Shown piece after piece: positions 49,772 to 59,643 of a DNA stretch of 64,000 nt. The DNA comes from an uncultured Lachnospiraceae bacterium. Lineage in GTDB: Bacteria > Bacillota > Clostridia > Lachnospirales > Lachnospiraceae. The first letter of the stretch is position 1. Each line of letters opens with the position of its first letter. The position numbers and the translations under genes are program-made. The DNA lies in assembly GCA_910586255.1 (NCBI GenBank), contig CAJUHR010000019.1, positions 1-64,000 on the forward strand. The letters are read 5' to 3'. The notes beneath the pieces are model-generated. The model saw only the letters and a list, made by a program, of their open reading frames with translations, did no database searches and was not told the DNA's origin.

Positions 49772-51049
49772 ATGGCGAAGATCAAGCGAGCGAAAAACGG
49801 AAGAATCATTTTCACAAAAGAGATGAAAAGGGATTACACGATTCTGGTTCCTGACATGCTTCCCATTCATTTCGAGATTATGAAATATGTGTTTTTAAAT
49901 GAGGGTTACAAGCTGGAGCTTCTCAGGACGGCAAAGCCTGAGATCAAACAGCTGGGACTTCGGTATGTCCACAATGACACCTGTTACCCGGCCCTTTTGG
50001 TGATCGGACAATTTCTGGACGCCTTAGAAAGCGGGAGCTATGATCCGGACAGAACCGCTCTGATGATTATGCAGACGGGAGGCGGGTGCCGGGCGTCCAA
50101 CTATATTCATCTTTTGCGCAAGGCCTTGGAGAAGGCCGGCTACAGCCAGGTGCCGGTCATTTCCTTCAACCTTTCGGGAGTAGAGTTTAACAGCGGCTTT
50201 TCTCTGACCTTGCCCATTATACGCAAATGTATTGCCGGGGTGATTTACGGGGATCTGCTGATGCTTCTCAGTAACCAGATCAAGGCCTATGAGATCCATA
50301 AGGGGGATGCCAACCGGATGATCGAGAAGTGGGTGGGGAGGATCACGGAGCAGTTTCAACAGTCAAAGGGCTTTGCCTTAAATGCCATGAAGGCGAACTT
50401 TGACCGGATCATTGCCTCTTTTGCGAAGATTCCCATCAATAAGGTGCCGAAGGTCAAGGTGGGGATTGTGGGGGAGATCTATGTAAAATATGCCAGCTTT
50501 GCCAATAACAATCTGGAGGAATTTTTGGCAGAGCAGGATTGTGAGGTGATGGTGCCGGGGCTTTTGGGCTTTCTGATGTTTAAGGTGGATGCCAGAATCC
50601 AGGATGTGAAGCTTTACGGGGGAAGCCGGATTAAGCTTGCCATTGCCACCTTTTTGCTCGATTATTTTAAGAAGGTGGAGAAGGCCTTCATGGAGTGCGT
50701 GGACAAGTATCCGGTGTTTACTCAGCTTTCCTGCTTTGAGGCTACCAAGCCTTTGGTGGACGGCCTTATCGGAGTGGGGAACCGGATGGGAGAGGGATGG
50801 TTTTTGCCGGCGGAGATGATTGAACTGGTAAATCATGGCTACGAAAATATCGTGTGCACCCAGCCCTTTGGCTGTCTGCCCACCCATGTGTGCGGCAAGG
50901 GGATGATTCACCGGATCAAGGAGCTGTACCCTCAGGCCAATATTGTGCCCATTGACTACGACCCGGGGGCCACGAAGGTGAACCAGGAGAACAGGATTAA
51001 ACTGATGCTTTCCGTAGCCAGAGAGGCTATGGAGCCAGGGAACGCGTGA
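49772..51049 (+). CDS. 2-hydroxyacyl-CoA dehydratase-like protein (activase partner)
   Basis: A 425-residue protein matching the C-terminal part of the large activase-related proteins. Cysteines that could hold a cluster occur in HNDTCYPALLVIG, TGGGCRASNYIHLL and CTQPFGCLPTHVCGKGM. No membrane segment. It begins 161 bases after the first half, and no terminator lies between, so both are probably cotranscribed. Together the two make about 1410 residues, near the length of the fused forms as I recall them. The substrate is unknown. Confidence 0.88.
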   Translation: MAKIKRAKNGRIIFTKEMKRDYTILVPDMLPIHFEIMKYVFLNEGYKLELLRTAKPEIKQLGLRYVHNDTCYPALLVIGQFLDALESGSYDPDRTALMIMQTGGGCRASNYIHLLRKALEKAGYSQVPVISFNLSGVEFNSGFSLTLPIIRKCIAGVIYGDLLMLLSNQIKAYEIHKGDANRMIEKWVGRITEQFQQSKGFALNAMKANFDRIIASFAKIPINKVPKVKVGIVGEIYVKYASFANNNLEEFLAEQDCEVMVPGLLGFLMFKVDARIQDVKLYGGSRIKLAIATFLLDYFKKVEKAFMECVDKYPVFTQLSCFEATKPLVDGLIGVGNRMGEGWFLPAEMIELVNHGYENIVCTQPFGCLPTHVCGKGMIHRIKELYPQANIVPIDYDPGATKVNQENRIKLMLSVAREAMEPGNA

Positions 51050-51075
51050 GAGTCCGGCTTGCCGGACTCTTTTTT
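51050..51075 (+). terminator. Rho-independent terminator
   Basis: GAGTCCGG pairs with CCGGACTC across CTTG, followed by TTTTTT, directly at the stop of the activase-partner gene. Confidence 0.92.
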
Positions 51076-51099
51076 GCTTTACAAAGACCCAAAGTCTTT

Positions 51100-51912
51100 T
51101 TACTGGATTTGACACAATTTTTCCCGGATACGGCAGCCTCTCTCATAGGCGGCGGCCAGATAATCCTCAGCGGACATGGCCCGGTATTCTGGCAGGCTCT
51201 GATTGGAAACCTCCAGAGTTACGGGCCCTTTATAATGGTATTCTTTCAGCTTTTCTGCAAACCAGTCCCAGTCCAGCACTCCGTCAAAGGGCAAAAGATG
51301 AAGATCATCCCGGTAATCTATGTTTCCGGGACGGGTAACACCCCGGTTGTCATGGATGTGAAGACACATAAGGCGGCAGCCGTACCGCTCCATCAAGTCG
51401 ATATGGGGAGTGTAGCAGATATTGTGTCCGATATCCCAGCAAAAACCGTGGAAGGGGTCTGTGACGAAATCCATCACTGCCTTTAAATGGGGCAGCGGTT
51501 CGATATTTTCAAAGCAGATATGGACTCCTAAGGATTTGGCATAATCACACAGCCGGCCAAAGCGGGACAGGCCCTCCCGGGAGATCTCGGGGGCCTGGTT
51601 TCCCACGGTAGTGTGGAGAATGAATTTGTCCACCTGGATCTGACGGCAGGCAAGGACGGAGGCTTTTAAGACATCCAGATAGTCATCGCCGTCTTTTCCA
51701 GGCTCCCACATCCGGTTGGCATATTGGAAGGGGCCGTGGATGGTCTCAAAGTCCAGCCCCGTCTTTTCTGCCAGCCGGGCCCAGACATCCAGAGGCTCGG
51801 TTCCTGTGTGGAGGGTGAAGAATCCGTCAAAACCGGCCTGGCGGATCAGGGGGATTTGTTCTTCAACAGGGATGCTGCTTCCTACAATGGTGGAAATGTT
51901 TATGTGATACAT
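51100..51912 (-). CDS. Sugar phosphate isomerase/epimerase-like TIM barrel protein
   Basis: A 270-residue xylose-isomerase-like (AP endonuclease 2 family) TIM barrel. Likely metal ligands are Glu in CFENIEPL, Asp and His in FCWDIGHN, His in CLHIHDNRG, and Glu in VTLEVSNQ, the usual order. It probably isomerises or epimerises a sugar or inositol derivative. It diverges from a sugar ABC importer with a GH2 glycosidase and may act on the released sugar. Confidence 0.85.
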   Translation of the reverse strand: MYHINISTIVGSSIPVEEQIPLIRQAGFDGFFTLHTGTEPLDVWARLAEKTGLDFETIHGPFQYANRMWEPGKDGDDYLDVLKASVLACRQIQVDKFILHTTVGNQAPEISREGLSRFGRLCDYAKSLGVHICFENIEPLPHLKAVMDFVTDPFHGFCWDIGHNICYTPHIDLMERYGCRLMCLHIHDNRGVTRPGNIDYRDDLHLLPFDGVLDWDWFAEKLKEYHYKGPVTLEVSNQSLPEYRAMSAEDYLAAAYERGCRIREKLCQIQ

Positions 51913-52354
51913 GGCTTTTCCTCTTTTCTTTGATATGTGTGAGTGTATACTTAATCTCCGAAAAAATCAATAGTGATTTATCTGTTTTTACGGAACCGGT
52001 GTTATTAACTTAAGTGATCTCAAAGGGTACTCCTTGGAGGAAGGAGTGAGACGGTCGCTTGAACTGTTACATTATTTTAGTTTTCTTCTAGGAAAATTGT
52101 GGAAATTTATTTCATAAAAAATGTATTATTAATAAACATAAGTTGGAAAGTGCGGTTAAATAATAGATATAATCTACAAAAACAAAGATTTTTTTATAGA
52201 ATCGATTGACATAATTACAAATATATGGTAAAGTAAAGCTACAGAAACAAAGAAATATTTCAATAATTTTATTTTGCATGACTCTTGAAATGATATTTAT
52301 TACAGAGAATTTGTAGCGAATGGTAGGAGGAAATGCAAGGAAAAGGAGAGAAAG
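51913..52354. other. Divergent control region
   Basis: There is no gene. A partly paired stretch at 52012-52061 (with ACTCCTT-GGAGG-AAGGAGT inside AAGTGA.../...TCGCTT) could form a three-segment hairpin. An AT-rich block and a good promoter (52206) follow. Confidence 0.45.
52206..52234 (+). promoter_or_regulatory. Sigma-A promoter of the second ABC operon
   Basis: TTGACA (52206-52211), 17 bases, TAAAGT (52229-52234); leader of about 115 bases. Confidence 0.75.
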
Positions 52355-53689
52355 ATGAAAAAAAGTGTAGCATTGTTACTGGCAGGTGTGATGGCACTGT
52401 CACTGACAGCATGCGGCGGAGGGGGATCTCAGAGCACAAACACCACAGCAGCACCGGCAGCAGGAGGGGCATCTCAGACGGAAGGTGGCGGCGCCTCATC
52501 GGGAGGAGCGGCTGCGGAGGGCAAGACCAAGATCACCTTTATCAACGGATTTACCGGCGGTGACGGTCCCTTCATGAGCAAGATCGTGGACGGCTTTAAC
52601 GAGTCCCAGGATCAGTACTTTATCGAGCAGCTGCAGGATTCGGATCACTACACCAAGTTTAAGGCAGACAATTTTGACATGCTGATTATCCACGCGGACT
52701 GGATTTCCACTTATCATGCGCTGGGGCTTTTGAGGGAGGTTTCCGATCTCTATGAGAAGGCAGGGCTTTCCTTTGAAAATGACTGGCATCCCATCACCCA
52801 GACCTATGCCAAGTATGATGACGGGGTGTTTGCCTTCCCGTTAGATCTGTATGCGGAGACCTTCTTCTACAACAAGGAGCTGGTGGAAACCCCGCCCAAG
52901 GATTATGCGGACATGATCGCCTTGCGGGATAAGCTGGATTCGGAGAATACTCAGGTGTATCCCATCGGTCTGCCGCTGACCGGCGATCACCAGTGGGCAT
53001 GGATGACCGCTCTCGGACAGTCCGGCTGCAACTGGGTGGAGGGAGAGCACATCAAGATGGATACGGATGAGGTCTGCGATGCCTTCATGAAGGTTCATGA
53101 CCTGATCTATGTGGATCATTTAAGCGCTGCCGGCCTGGGCGATCAGGACCACTACAACACCTTTGTCAATGAGTCCACGGACAATGCCAATGTAAAGGTT
53201 GCCATGAGCCTGACCGGTCCCTGGAAGTATGTGACTGCCAAGGAGATTTTGGGTGACAATTTAGGGATCGGCACTCTGCCTCAGATCTACGGCGATGTGC
53301 CCTGTGTGCCGGCCGGCGGACATACTTTTGCAGTATCCGCGGACGTGACCGATGAGGCCAAGTTAGACGGAATCGCCGCTTTCATGAAGTATGCTTATCA
53401 GCCGGATGTGATGCTCAACTGGGCGGATTCCGGACAGGCGCCTATCCATCTGGCCACTATGGAGAAGGTGAAGGCCGATCCGGAAAAGTATCCGGTGGCA
53501 GCCGTGAACTATGAGATTTTTGATGATGCTATGATTCTTCCTGCCATCTACAATATTCGGGAGCAGGTAAAATATGTCAATGCAAATGTGTGGTCATTGG
53601 TTTTGCAGACACCGGATCTGTCAAGAGATCAGCTGATGGAGGAGCTTAAGAACGCAACGGAGATTGCAACGGAGCTGTCAGAATATTAA
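52355..53689 (+). CDS. ABC sugar importer, substrate-binding lipoprotein
   Basis: A 444-residue family 1 binding protein. The signal peptide ends in the lipobox LTAC (Cys about 20), followed by a Gly/Ser/Thr/Ala linker to about residue 60. The binding fold starts TKITFINGFTGGDGPFMSKIVDGFN; aromatic residues for sugar stacking include YKQTYAKYDDG-like (TQTYAKYDDGVFAFPLD) and HQWAWMTALG. AAGGAGAG precedes ATG 52355. It is first in an operon with two permeases and a GH2 enzyme. Confidence 0.94.
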   Translation: MKKSVALLLAGVMALSLTACGGGGSQSTNTTAAPAAGGASQTEGGGASSGGAAAEGKTKITFINGFTGGDGPFMSKIVDGFNESQDQYFIEQLQDSDHYTKFKADNFDMLIIHADWISTYHALGLLREVSDLYEKAGLSFENDWHPITQTYAKYDDGVFAFPLDLYAETFFYNKELVETPPKDYADMIALRDKLDSENTQVYPIGLPLTGDHQWAWMTALGQSGCNWVEGEHIKMDTDEVCDAFMKVHDLIYVDHLSAAGLGDQDHYNTFVNESTDNANVKVAMSLTGPWKYVTAKEILGDNLGIGTLPQIYGDVPCVPAGGHTFAVSADVTDEAKLDGIAAFMKYAYQPDVMLNWADSGQAPIHLATMEKVKADPEKYPVAAVNYEIFDDAMILPAIYNIREQVKYVNANVWSLVLQTPDLSRDQLMEELKNATEIATELSEY

Positions 53690-53711
53690 AGCGCCGTGGC
53701 CGCGCTCCAAT

Positions 53712-53756
53712 GGGGGCCTTTATGGCCCCCGGGGCTTATAAGGCTGCCGGGCAGCC
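53712..53756 (+). promoter_or_regulatory. Two successive intergenic hairpins
   Basis: GGGGGCC-TTTAT-GGCCCCC (53712-53730) and GGCTGC-CGG-GCAGCC (53742-53756) lie between the binding-protein and permease genes. Such stems commonly protect the upstream message so the binding protein is made in excess. Confidence 0.7.
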
Positions 53757-53774
53757 GGAAGGGGTAGGTAAAAG

Positions 53775-54668
53775 ATGAAAAAGAAAACAGCGACAGCCGT
53801 TTTGTTTGTACTGCCTTTTATTTTGTTTTTTATGATGTTCTGGCTGATACCCTTTGTCTACGGGATTGTGATGAGTGTTAGCAAGTACAGTCTTGTAAAG
53901 GGAAATCAAGGCTTTGTGGGTTTGGATAATTACATAAAGATTTTATTTTCTTCTTCCATGTACAATAAGTCGTTCTGGCTTGGAATGAAGAATACAGTGA
54001 TTTTTGTGATACTGACCACACCGTTTCTGGTGCTGGGAAGTCTTGCCCTGGCGATTCTTTTAGATCGCCTTCCGGACCGGGTAAAGGGGATATTTAGGAC
54101 CATTTATTTTGCTTCCTATGCGGTTTCCGTAACTGCCGTTGCAGCCGTGTTTGTCTGGCTGATGAAGGGGAACGGCGGATACTTAAACAACCTGATGATG
54201 AATCTGGGGATCATTGACAAGGCGATTCCCTGGATGGAGCAGCAGCCCTTTGTGTGGGTGTCTCTGACCGTGGCCACAATCTGGTGGACCATCGGCTACA
54301 ATATGATGCTGTTTGTCAATGCTCTCAATGAGATCGATACCCAGCTTTACGAGGCATCCTCCATTGACGGGGCAGGCTTTGCAACCCAGCTTCGGTATAT
54401 TATTTTTCCGGGAATCAAGAATGTGTTCTTCTTTGTTTTGATGACCACGATCATTGCTTCCTTTAACGTATACGGCCAGACCCGCCTGATGACTCAGGGC
54501 GGCCCGGGAGAGACCACAAAGCCTATGATCATGATGATCACATCCACCATTATGGACAGAAATGATCTGGGCGTGGGAAGCGCCATGACTATTCTGATGG
54601 GACTTGTCATTGTGCTGTGCTCCGTGGGACAGTATTATCTGACCAAAGAAAAAGAAGAATTAAGGTAG
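53775..54668 (+). CDS. ABC sugar importer, permease 1
   Basis: A 297-residue six-helix permease of the MalF/UgpA type. The EAA loop reads YEASSIDGAGFATQLRYIIFPGI. It follows the hairpin pair and precedes the second permease by 13 bases. It needs an ATPase that is not in this operon. Confidence 0.95.
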   Translation: MKKKTATAVLFVLPFILFFMMFWLIPFVYGIVMSVSKYSLVKGNQGFVGLDNYIKILFSSSMYNKSFWLGMKNTVIFVILTTPFLVLGSLALAILLDRLPDRVKGIFRTIYFASYAVSVTAVAAVFVWLMKGNGGYLNNLMMNLGIIDKAIPWMEQQPFVWVSLTVATIWWTIGYNMMLFVNALNEIDTQLYEASSIDGAGFATQLRYIIFPGIKNVFFFVLMTTIIASFNVYGQTRLMTQGGPGETTKPMIMMITSTIMDRNDLGVGSAMTILMGLVIVLCSVGQYYLTKEKEELR

Positions 54669-54681
54669 GAGGAGGGGGACT

Positions 54682-55512
54682 ATGAAAGCAAAGAACGCCA
54701 CAAAGATATTTTTGATAATCATTGCCTGTATTGTTGCATATATATTTCTCCTGCCGCTTATGTTCATGGTTTTTACCAGCTTTAAGGGGATTGCAGAGTC
54801 GGTGACATCCACAACGCTGCTTCCGAAGAACTGGACGATGGAGAATTACCGGGAGCTGTTTATGAACACCTCCACCTCGCCGGTGATGCGGTGGCTGGGC
54901 AATACGGCCATTGTCACCTGTGCCGGCACGGCGCTGCGCATAGTGACCAGCGTGCTGGCGGCTTACGCTCTGGCCAGACTTCCGGTGCCCGGGAAGAAAT
55001 TTATCCTGGTGGCTCTTATTTGGGCTATGGCTATACCGGAGATCGTGACATTTTTCCCGCTGTTTTATATGTTTAAGCAGGTCGGCGGACTAAACACCTT
55101 CTGGCCGCTCATACTGCCCTCAGGATCCGGCGTCATGTGTATTTATCTGATTTACAATTTCCTTCTGGCTTTTCCAAAGGAGCTGGAGGAGGCAGGATTT
55201 GTGGAGGGCGCCAATGTGTTTCAGGTGCTGTGGCATATTGTGGTTCCCTCTGTGAAACCGGTGATCGTGACCCAGGCATTTATCACATTTCTGGGTCTGT
55301 ACAACAGCTATCTGTGGCCGTCTCTGGTGATCAGCAGGAACGAAAACAGAACCATTACACTGGGGATCGCTGCCCTGGTGCTGGGTGAGAATTACACCAA
55401 TCCGGGGCTGATGATGGCTTCGACCGTAGTATCGGTGCTTCCGGTCATGCTGATTTTCATGTTTGCAAATAAGTACATTGTCAGGGGCTTTACACAATCA
55501 GGAATCAAGTAG
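54682..55512 (+). CDS. ABC sugar importer, permease 2
   Basis: A 276-residue six-helix permease of the MalG type, EAA loop EEAGFVEGANVFQVLWHIVVPSV. The canonical D of the EAA loop (xDG) is replaced by E (VEG), a mild variation. AGGAGGAGG precedes ATG 54682; the GH2 gene follows 11 bases after the stop. Confidence 0.95.
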   Translation: MKAKNATKIFLIIIACIVAYIFLLPLMFMVFTSFKGIAESVTSTTLLPKNWTMENYRELFMNTSTSPVMRWLGNTAIVTCAGTALRIVTSVLAAYALARLPVPGKKFILVALIWAMAIPEIVTFFPLFYMFKQVGGLNTFWPLILPSGSGVMCIYLIYNFLLAFPKELEEAGFVEGANVFQVLWHIVVPSVKPVIVTQAFITFLGLYNSYLWPSLVISRNENRTITLGIAALVLGENYTNPGLMMASTVVSVLPVMLIFMFANKYIVRGFTQSGIK

Positions 55513-55523
55513 GAGGTCGGAAG

Positions 55524-57290
55524 ATGAGAGAGGAATATCCACGTCCGGAATTTGTCCGGGAGGAATGGATGAACTTAAACGGTTGCTGGTCCTTTGCCTA
55601 TGGCAATGAGAATACAGAGATTCAGGTGCCGTTTGTGTGTCAGAGCAGGCTCAGCGGAATCGGGAAGAGAATCACGGAAGATCATGTGGTATACGAGAGA
55701 AGCTTTAAGGTTCCGGAGAAATGGAGAGACAGGGAGATACTGCTGCACTTCGGTGCGGTGGACTATCAGTGCAGTGTCTTTATCAACGAAAAATGTGTGG
55801 GGCATCACACAGGCGGCCAGACATCCTTTAGTTTTGATATTACCCGGTATTTAAGCTGGGATCAGGAGCTTATCCGGGTGGAGGTGGAGGATCCTCTGAC
55901 AGACGAGAGTATTCCAAGAGGAAAGCAGTTCTGGGAGGAGGAGTCCAAATTTATCTGGTACACTCCAAGCACCGGAATCTGGCAGACCGTGTGGCTGGAG
56001 CCCGTATCAAAAACCAGTCTGCGCTGGGTGCATTTTACACCGGATATTGACGAGGGCACCGTAAGGATTGACTATCAGCTTTCGGAGACCACCCTTTTGC
56101 CATGCCGGGTTCACGTGAAGGTCCGGCTGGGAGAGCAGGAGGTATTTCACGGAAATATGCTGTGCAATACGGCGAGAAACAGTCTGACTGTGGACATTTT
56201 CCGGAAAAAGGCTATGGAGGGTTCCTTCCATTTTACAGGAAATTACTGGAGCCCGGAGAATCCTATCCTGTATGATGTGCTCATTCAGGCCGATGACAAA
56301 AACACCGGGGAGCCGGCGGATTTTGTCAAGTCCTATTTCGGAATGAGAAAGATTCATGTGGAGAACGGAAAGCTGTATTTGAATAACCAGCCCTATTATC
56401 AGAAGCTTCTTTTGGATCAGGGATACTGGGAGGAGGGATTGGTGACGGCTCCCACAGACCAGGACTATGTGGATGATATTTTAAAGTCCAAGGCAATGGG
56501 ATTTAACGGCTGCAGAAAGCATGAGAAGGTGGAGGATCCCAGATTTCTTTACTGGGCGGACAAGCTGGGCTTTCTGGTATGGGAAGCCATGGCAAGCTTC
56601 TGGTCCTACACGCCCCAGGCGGCGGAGGCCTTTACGAGAGAATGGATGGATGTGATTCACAGGGACTACAATCATCCCAGCATCATTGTGTGGGGAATGC
56701 TCAATGAAAGCTGGGGAGTGCCCAGAATTTACAGCAATAAGCAGCAGCAGGATTTCTCCCGGGCTCTTTATTATTTGGCCAAGGGGCTGGATACCACCCG
56801 GCTGGTTATTTCCAATGACGGATGGGAGATGACGGAGACGGACATTTGCGCCTTTCACAGCTACAAGCACGGGGAAAAGGAAGAGTACGCACAGCACGAG
56901 GTGTTTCGGGAATCGCTTAAAAAGGTGGAGAGCCTTCATCTTGTGATGGAGAAGCTTCTCTTTGCCAAGGGCTCCTCCTACAAGGGGCAGCCGGTGGTGC
57001 TGACAGAATGCGGCGGAATTGCCGTAAAGAAGGATGAGAAGCAGCCGGTCAGTCAGAACCCGGATGGTGACGGCAGTCAGGACTGGGGATATACCTGTGC
57101 CTCGGAGACCGATTTTCTGGATGAGTATGGTCGGATTATAAATGCCATCTATGAGTCGGATCTGTTGGGAGGGTTCTGCTATACCCAGCTGGCGGATGTG
57201 GAGCAGGAGACTAACGGGCTTTTAACCTGCGGCCATCAGTACAAATTTGATCCGGTGGAGATCCGGAAAATAAACGAGCGGAAAAAGTAG
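55524..57290 (+). CDS. Glycoside hydrolase family 2 enzyme
   Basis: A 588-residue GH2 enzyme: an N-terminal jelly-roll sugar-binding domain (CWSFAYGNENTEIQVPF..., DYQCSVFINEKCVGHHTGGQTSF), an immunoglobulin-like domain and a catalytic TIM barrel. The acid/base is Glu395 in WGMLNESWG and the nucleophile Glu495 in VVLTECGGIA. Length and layout resemble beta-glucuronidase/beta-galactosidase. The specificity is not readable. There is no signal peptide, so it acts inside the cell on the glycoside imported by the preceding ABC system. Confidence 0.9.
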   Translation: MREEYPRPEFVREEWMNLNGCWSFAYGNENTEIQVPFVCQSRLSGIGKRITEDHVVYERSFKVPEKWRDREILLHFGAVDYQCSVFINEKCVGHHTGGQTSFSFDITRYLSWDQELIRVEVEDPLTDESIPRGKQFWEEESKFIWYTPSTGIWQTVWLEPVSKTSLRWVHFTPDIDEGTVRIDYQLSETTLLPCRVHVKVRLGEQEVFHGNMLCNTARNSLTVDIFRKKAMEGSFHFTGNYWSPENPILYDVLIQADDKNTGEPADFVKSYFGMRKIHVENGKLYLNNQPYYQKLLLDQGYWEEGLVTAPTDQDYVDDILKSKAMGFNGCRKHEKVEDPRFLYWADKLGFLVWEAMASFWSYTPQAAEAFTREWMDVIHRDYNHPSIIVWGMLNESWGVPRIYSNKQQQDFSRALYYLAKGLDTTRLVISNDGWEMTETDICAFHSYKHGEKEEYAQHEVFRESLKKVESLHLVMEKLLFAKGSSYKGQPVVLTECGGIAVKKDEKQPVSQNPDGDGSQDWGYTCASETDFLDEYGRIINAIYESDLLGGFCYTQLADVEQETNGLLTCGHQYKFDPVEIRKINERKK

Positions 57291-57648
57291 CGTTTCGGAA
57301 GTGGGAGCGGCTGCGAAAAAGGTTTAAAAGCAACTGACAAGAGGGGGTCTTGGCAGCTGTTAAAAGGGGCGGATGAGGGGGTGCTGTCTCACGGCCGGTT
57401 TCATGCCTTTGCATATAAGACGTATTGGGAAGACGGCATGAGAGAGTATAGAGTCCGCCCATGGGAATGGTTAATATAGATAAAGCGGGGAGCTGTCCGA
57501 AGGCAGGTATATGCTGTATCATTCACAGAGTGTCTGTGAACGGTATTTCGGAGAGCTCCTTTGTTTCGGGAAAATCATTGATTAACAAAAAGGACTGTGT
57601 TAGTATATATTCATAAGAAAGATTGTGACGGCTTTTACGGAGGTGCAA
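57291..57648 (+). other. Intergenic region with mgtC promoter
   Basis: No gene is supported on either strand. A promoter, TTGATT (57578-57583), 17 bases, TAGTAT (57601-57606), would drive the MgtC-type gene. Confidence 0.5.
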
Positions 57649-58329
57649 ATGTTCTTTACATCCTTGACAGAATGGACGCCAGGCAATGTGATGATAAGAA
57701 TTTTGGTCTCTCTGTTTCTGGGCTCTCTGATCGGGATTGACCGGGGAGCGAAAAGGCGGGGAGGCGGGGCCAGGACCGATGCGGCGGTTTGTCTTGGCGC
57801 CACTGTGGTTATGCTGACGGCCCAGTATATGTATCTGATGTTTCCGGAAAAGACCAATATCGCTAGGATGCCGGCCCAGGTGATCAGCGGTGTCGGGTTT
57901 CTGGGGGCAGGCTCCATCTTGGTGTCGCGAAATCAGGTGAAGGGGCTTACCTCGGCGGCCAGCGTCTGGATCTGCGCCTGTGTGGGTCTGGCTGTGGGAA
58001 TCGGATTTGTGGACGGGGCCGTGATCGCTACCTTGGTGCTTTTGGCCGGACTTCATCTCCTTCCGGCCATAGAGCACAGGATATACCAGTATTCCCGGTA
58101 TGTGACTCTTTACGTGGAGGCGGAGGATAGCCGGACAGCGGCAAGCCTGATCCATAAGCTGAAAAAAGACGGGTGTACCATTGACATGTATAATGTAGAA
58201 CGTCTGGAAACAGGCAGTCAGTCATTTATCATCTGGGCCACGGTTTGTATTGGAAAGAAGCTGAAAAAGGAGGAGTATCTCCAAAGCCTTTTAAAGCTTC
58301 CAGGGATCGTGTCAGTGGATAATCTGTAA
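57649..58329 (+). CDS. MgtC/SapB-family membrane protein
   Basis: A 226-residue membrane protein. The MgtC signature runs through LVSLFLGSLIGIDRGAKRRGGGARTDAAVCLGA and MPAQVISGVGFLGAGSILV, with TSAASVWICACVGLAVGIG; a cytoplasmic ACT-like C-terminal domain (YVTLYVEAEDSRTAASLIHKLKKDG) follows. Homologues affect magnesium homeostasis and ATP synthase regulation in some bacteria; here the role is inferred. ATG 57649 has GGAGGTG 5 bases upstream, against a GTG at 57625. Confidence 0.9.
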   Translation: MFFTSLTEWTPGNVMIRILVSLFLGSLIGIDRGAKRRGGGARTDAAVCLGATVVMLTAQYMYLMFPEKTNIARMPAQVISGVGFLGAGSILVSRNQVKGLTSAASVWICACVGLAVGIGFVDGAVIATLVLLAGLHLLPAIEHRIYQYSRYVTLYVEAEDSRTAASLIHKLKKDGCTIDMYNVERLETGSQSFIIWATVCIGKKLKKEEYLQSLLKLPGIVSVDNL

Positions 58330-58334
58330 AAAGT

Positions 58335-59618
58335 TCAAAGAGGCAGAGTCAAGGAGAAGACGCTGCCTCCTTTTGGATTGTCGGAAAGGGTCAGGGTTCC
58401 CCTGTGTAAAATGGCCAGCTCTCTGGCAACGCTGAGTCCAAGGCCAAAATGGGATTTGTCGCTGTGGGCCGGGTCAGCCCGGAAGAACCGGTCAAATATC
58501 CGTGGCTTTAAGCTGTCCGGAATCCCCTGACCCTGATCAATGACCTGAAGGGTGAGGGATTTTTGGGAGGCAAAGGCCAAAAGGCAGATTGGCCTGCCGG
58601 CTGGTGTGTAGGAAAGGGCATTGTCTAACAAGATGGTCAGTATCTGCCGAATGCGCTGAGAATCCGCAGAGATCACAGGCAGAGGAGACGGGGGCAGCTT
58701 AAGAAGGAGCGGGAGATTTTTCTGGCGGCAGAGGGGGAGAAAGGCCTCATAGGTATCGATGAGAAGGGTGTCCATATCCGTCTTTTCGGGATGAAGCTGC
58801 CAGCTTTTTGCGTCTGCCGAGGCCAGAAGGAGAAGGTCATCGATCAGACGGGACATACGGTCAAATTCCTGGTCCATGGCAGTAAGAAGGCTCTCCTTTT
58901 CTGAGGGGGCAGAAAGGACGGCAAAGATACCGGAGCGAAGAACTGCCAGGGGAGACCGCAGTTCATGGGAGGCGGCAGCAATAAATTCCGCCTGCTTTTT
59001 TTTGCTTTCCTCCACCGGAGCCAGAGACCAGCCTACAAAATGCCAGCTTGCAAAGGCCAGGCACAGGATTCCGGCCAGATCAAGAGCTCCCAGAAGAAAG
59101 AGCGTTTTTTGAAGGGATTTTAAGACAGGAGCCTGATAATACAGGACACACAGGCTTTGGGGGCCGCATTTTCCGGCCAAAACAAGGACCATGGCATAAT
59201 AGTGGTCATTATTTTGGCCGGTTATATTCATGAGAGAGGTGCTGGCGGAGGAGGAGGACACAGGGGAGACAGAGGTAAAAATCCCCTGTTTTTTTGCCGT
59301 TCTTTTGGCCTGGTCAATTAAGACCTGCCGGTCTGTGGGAGGAGACCAGGAGCCGGAAAACAAAAGGGGGATTCCGTTTTCTTCAATATGAATAATAAGC
59401 CGGTGGTCGGCCTCCGTCCGGGACAGATAGCTGTGGGAGATGACGGTATTCGACTGAAGGCTAAAGCACAGGGTGTTCCAGAGCCGATAAAAATCGTCCA
59501 ACCGGGCCAGTCGGGTCTCCCTAATGAAAAATATAAAAAAGCCGGCCAGCGCAAGTGTAAGGATAAGGCTGGTAGTGACGGTATAGAGCCATGTGAGGCG
59601 GCATCGCAAATGCTTCAT
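58335..59618 (-). CDS. Two-component sensor histidine kinase
   Basis: A 427-residue membrane kinase. The N-terminal helix (YTVTTSLILTLALAGFFIFFI), an extracellular segment to about residue 175 and a second helix (LFLLGALDLAGILCLAFASWHF) are followed by HisKA (phospho-His in ASHELRSPLAVL), and by HATPase motifs N (ILDNALSYTP), G1 (DQGQGI) and G2 (FGLGLSVA). It is cotranscribed behind the response regulator at 59644. The stimulus is unknown; the neighbour across the divergent promoter is a binding-protein operon that it might control. Confidence 0.94.
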   Translation of the reverse strand: MKHLRCRLTWLYTVTTSLILTLALAGFFIFFIRETRLARLDDFYRLWNTLCFSLQSNTVISHSYLSRTEADHRLIIHIEENGIPLLFSGSWSPPTDRQVLIDQAKRTAKKQGIFTSVSPVSSSSASTSLMNITGQNNDHYYAMVLVLAGKCGPQSLCVLYYQAPVLKSLQKTLFLLGALDLAGILCLAFASWHFVGWSLAPVEESKKKQAEFIAAASHELRSPLAVLRSGIFAVLSAPSEKESLLTAMDQEFDRMSRLIDDLLLLASADAKSWQLHPEKTDMDTLLIDTYEAFLPLCRQKNLPLLLKLPPSPLPVISADSQRIRQILTILLDNALSYTPAGRPICLLAFASQKSLTLQVIDQGQGIPDSLKPRIFDRFFRADPAHSDKSHFGLGLSVARELAILHRGTLTLSDNPKGGSVFSLTLPL

Positions 59619-59643
59619 GGAGAAATCCTTTCTGTGAATAAGG

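Noticed and set aside
57211..57522. Minus-strand 103-codon frame after the GH2 gene
   Set aside because: Overlaps the GH2 end, has no ribosome-binding site and looks compositionally random.
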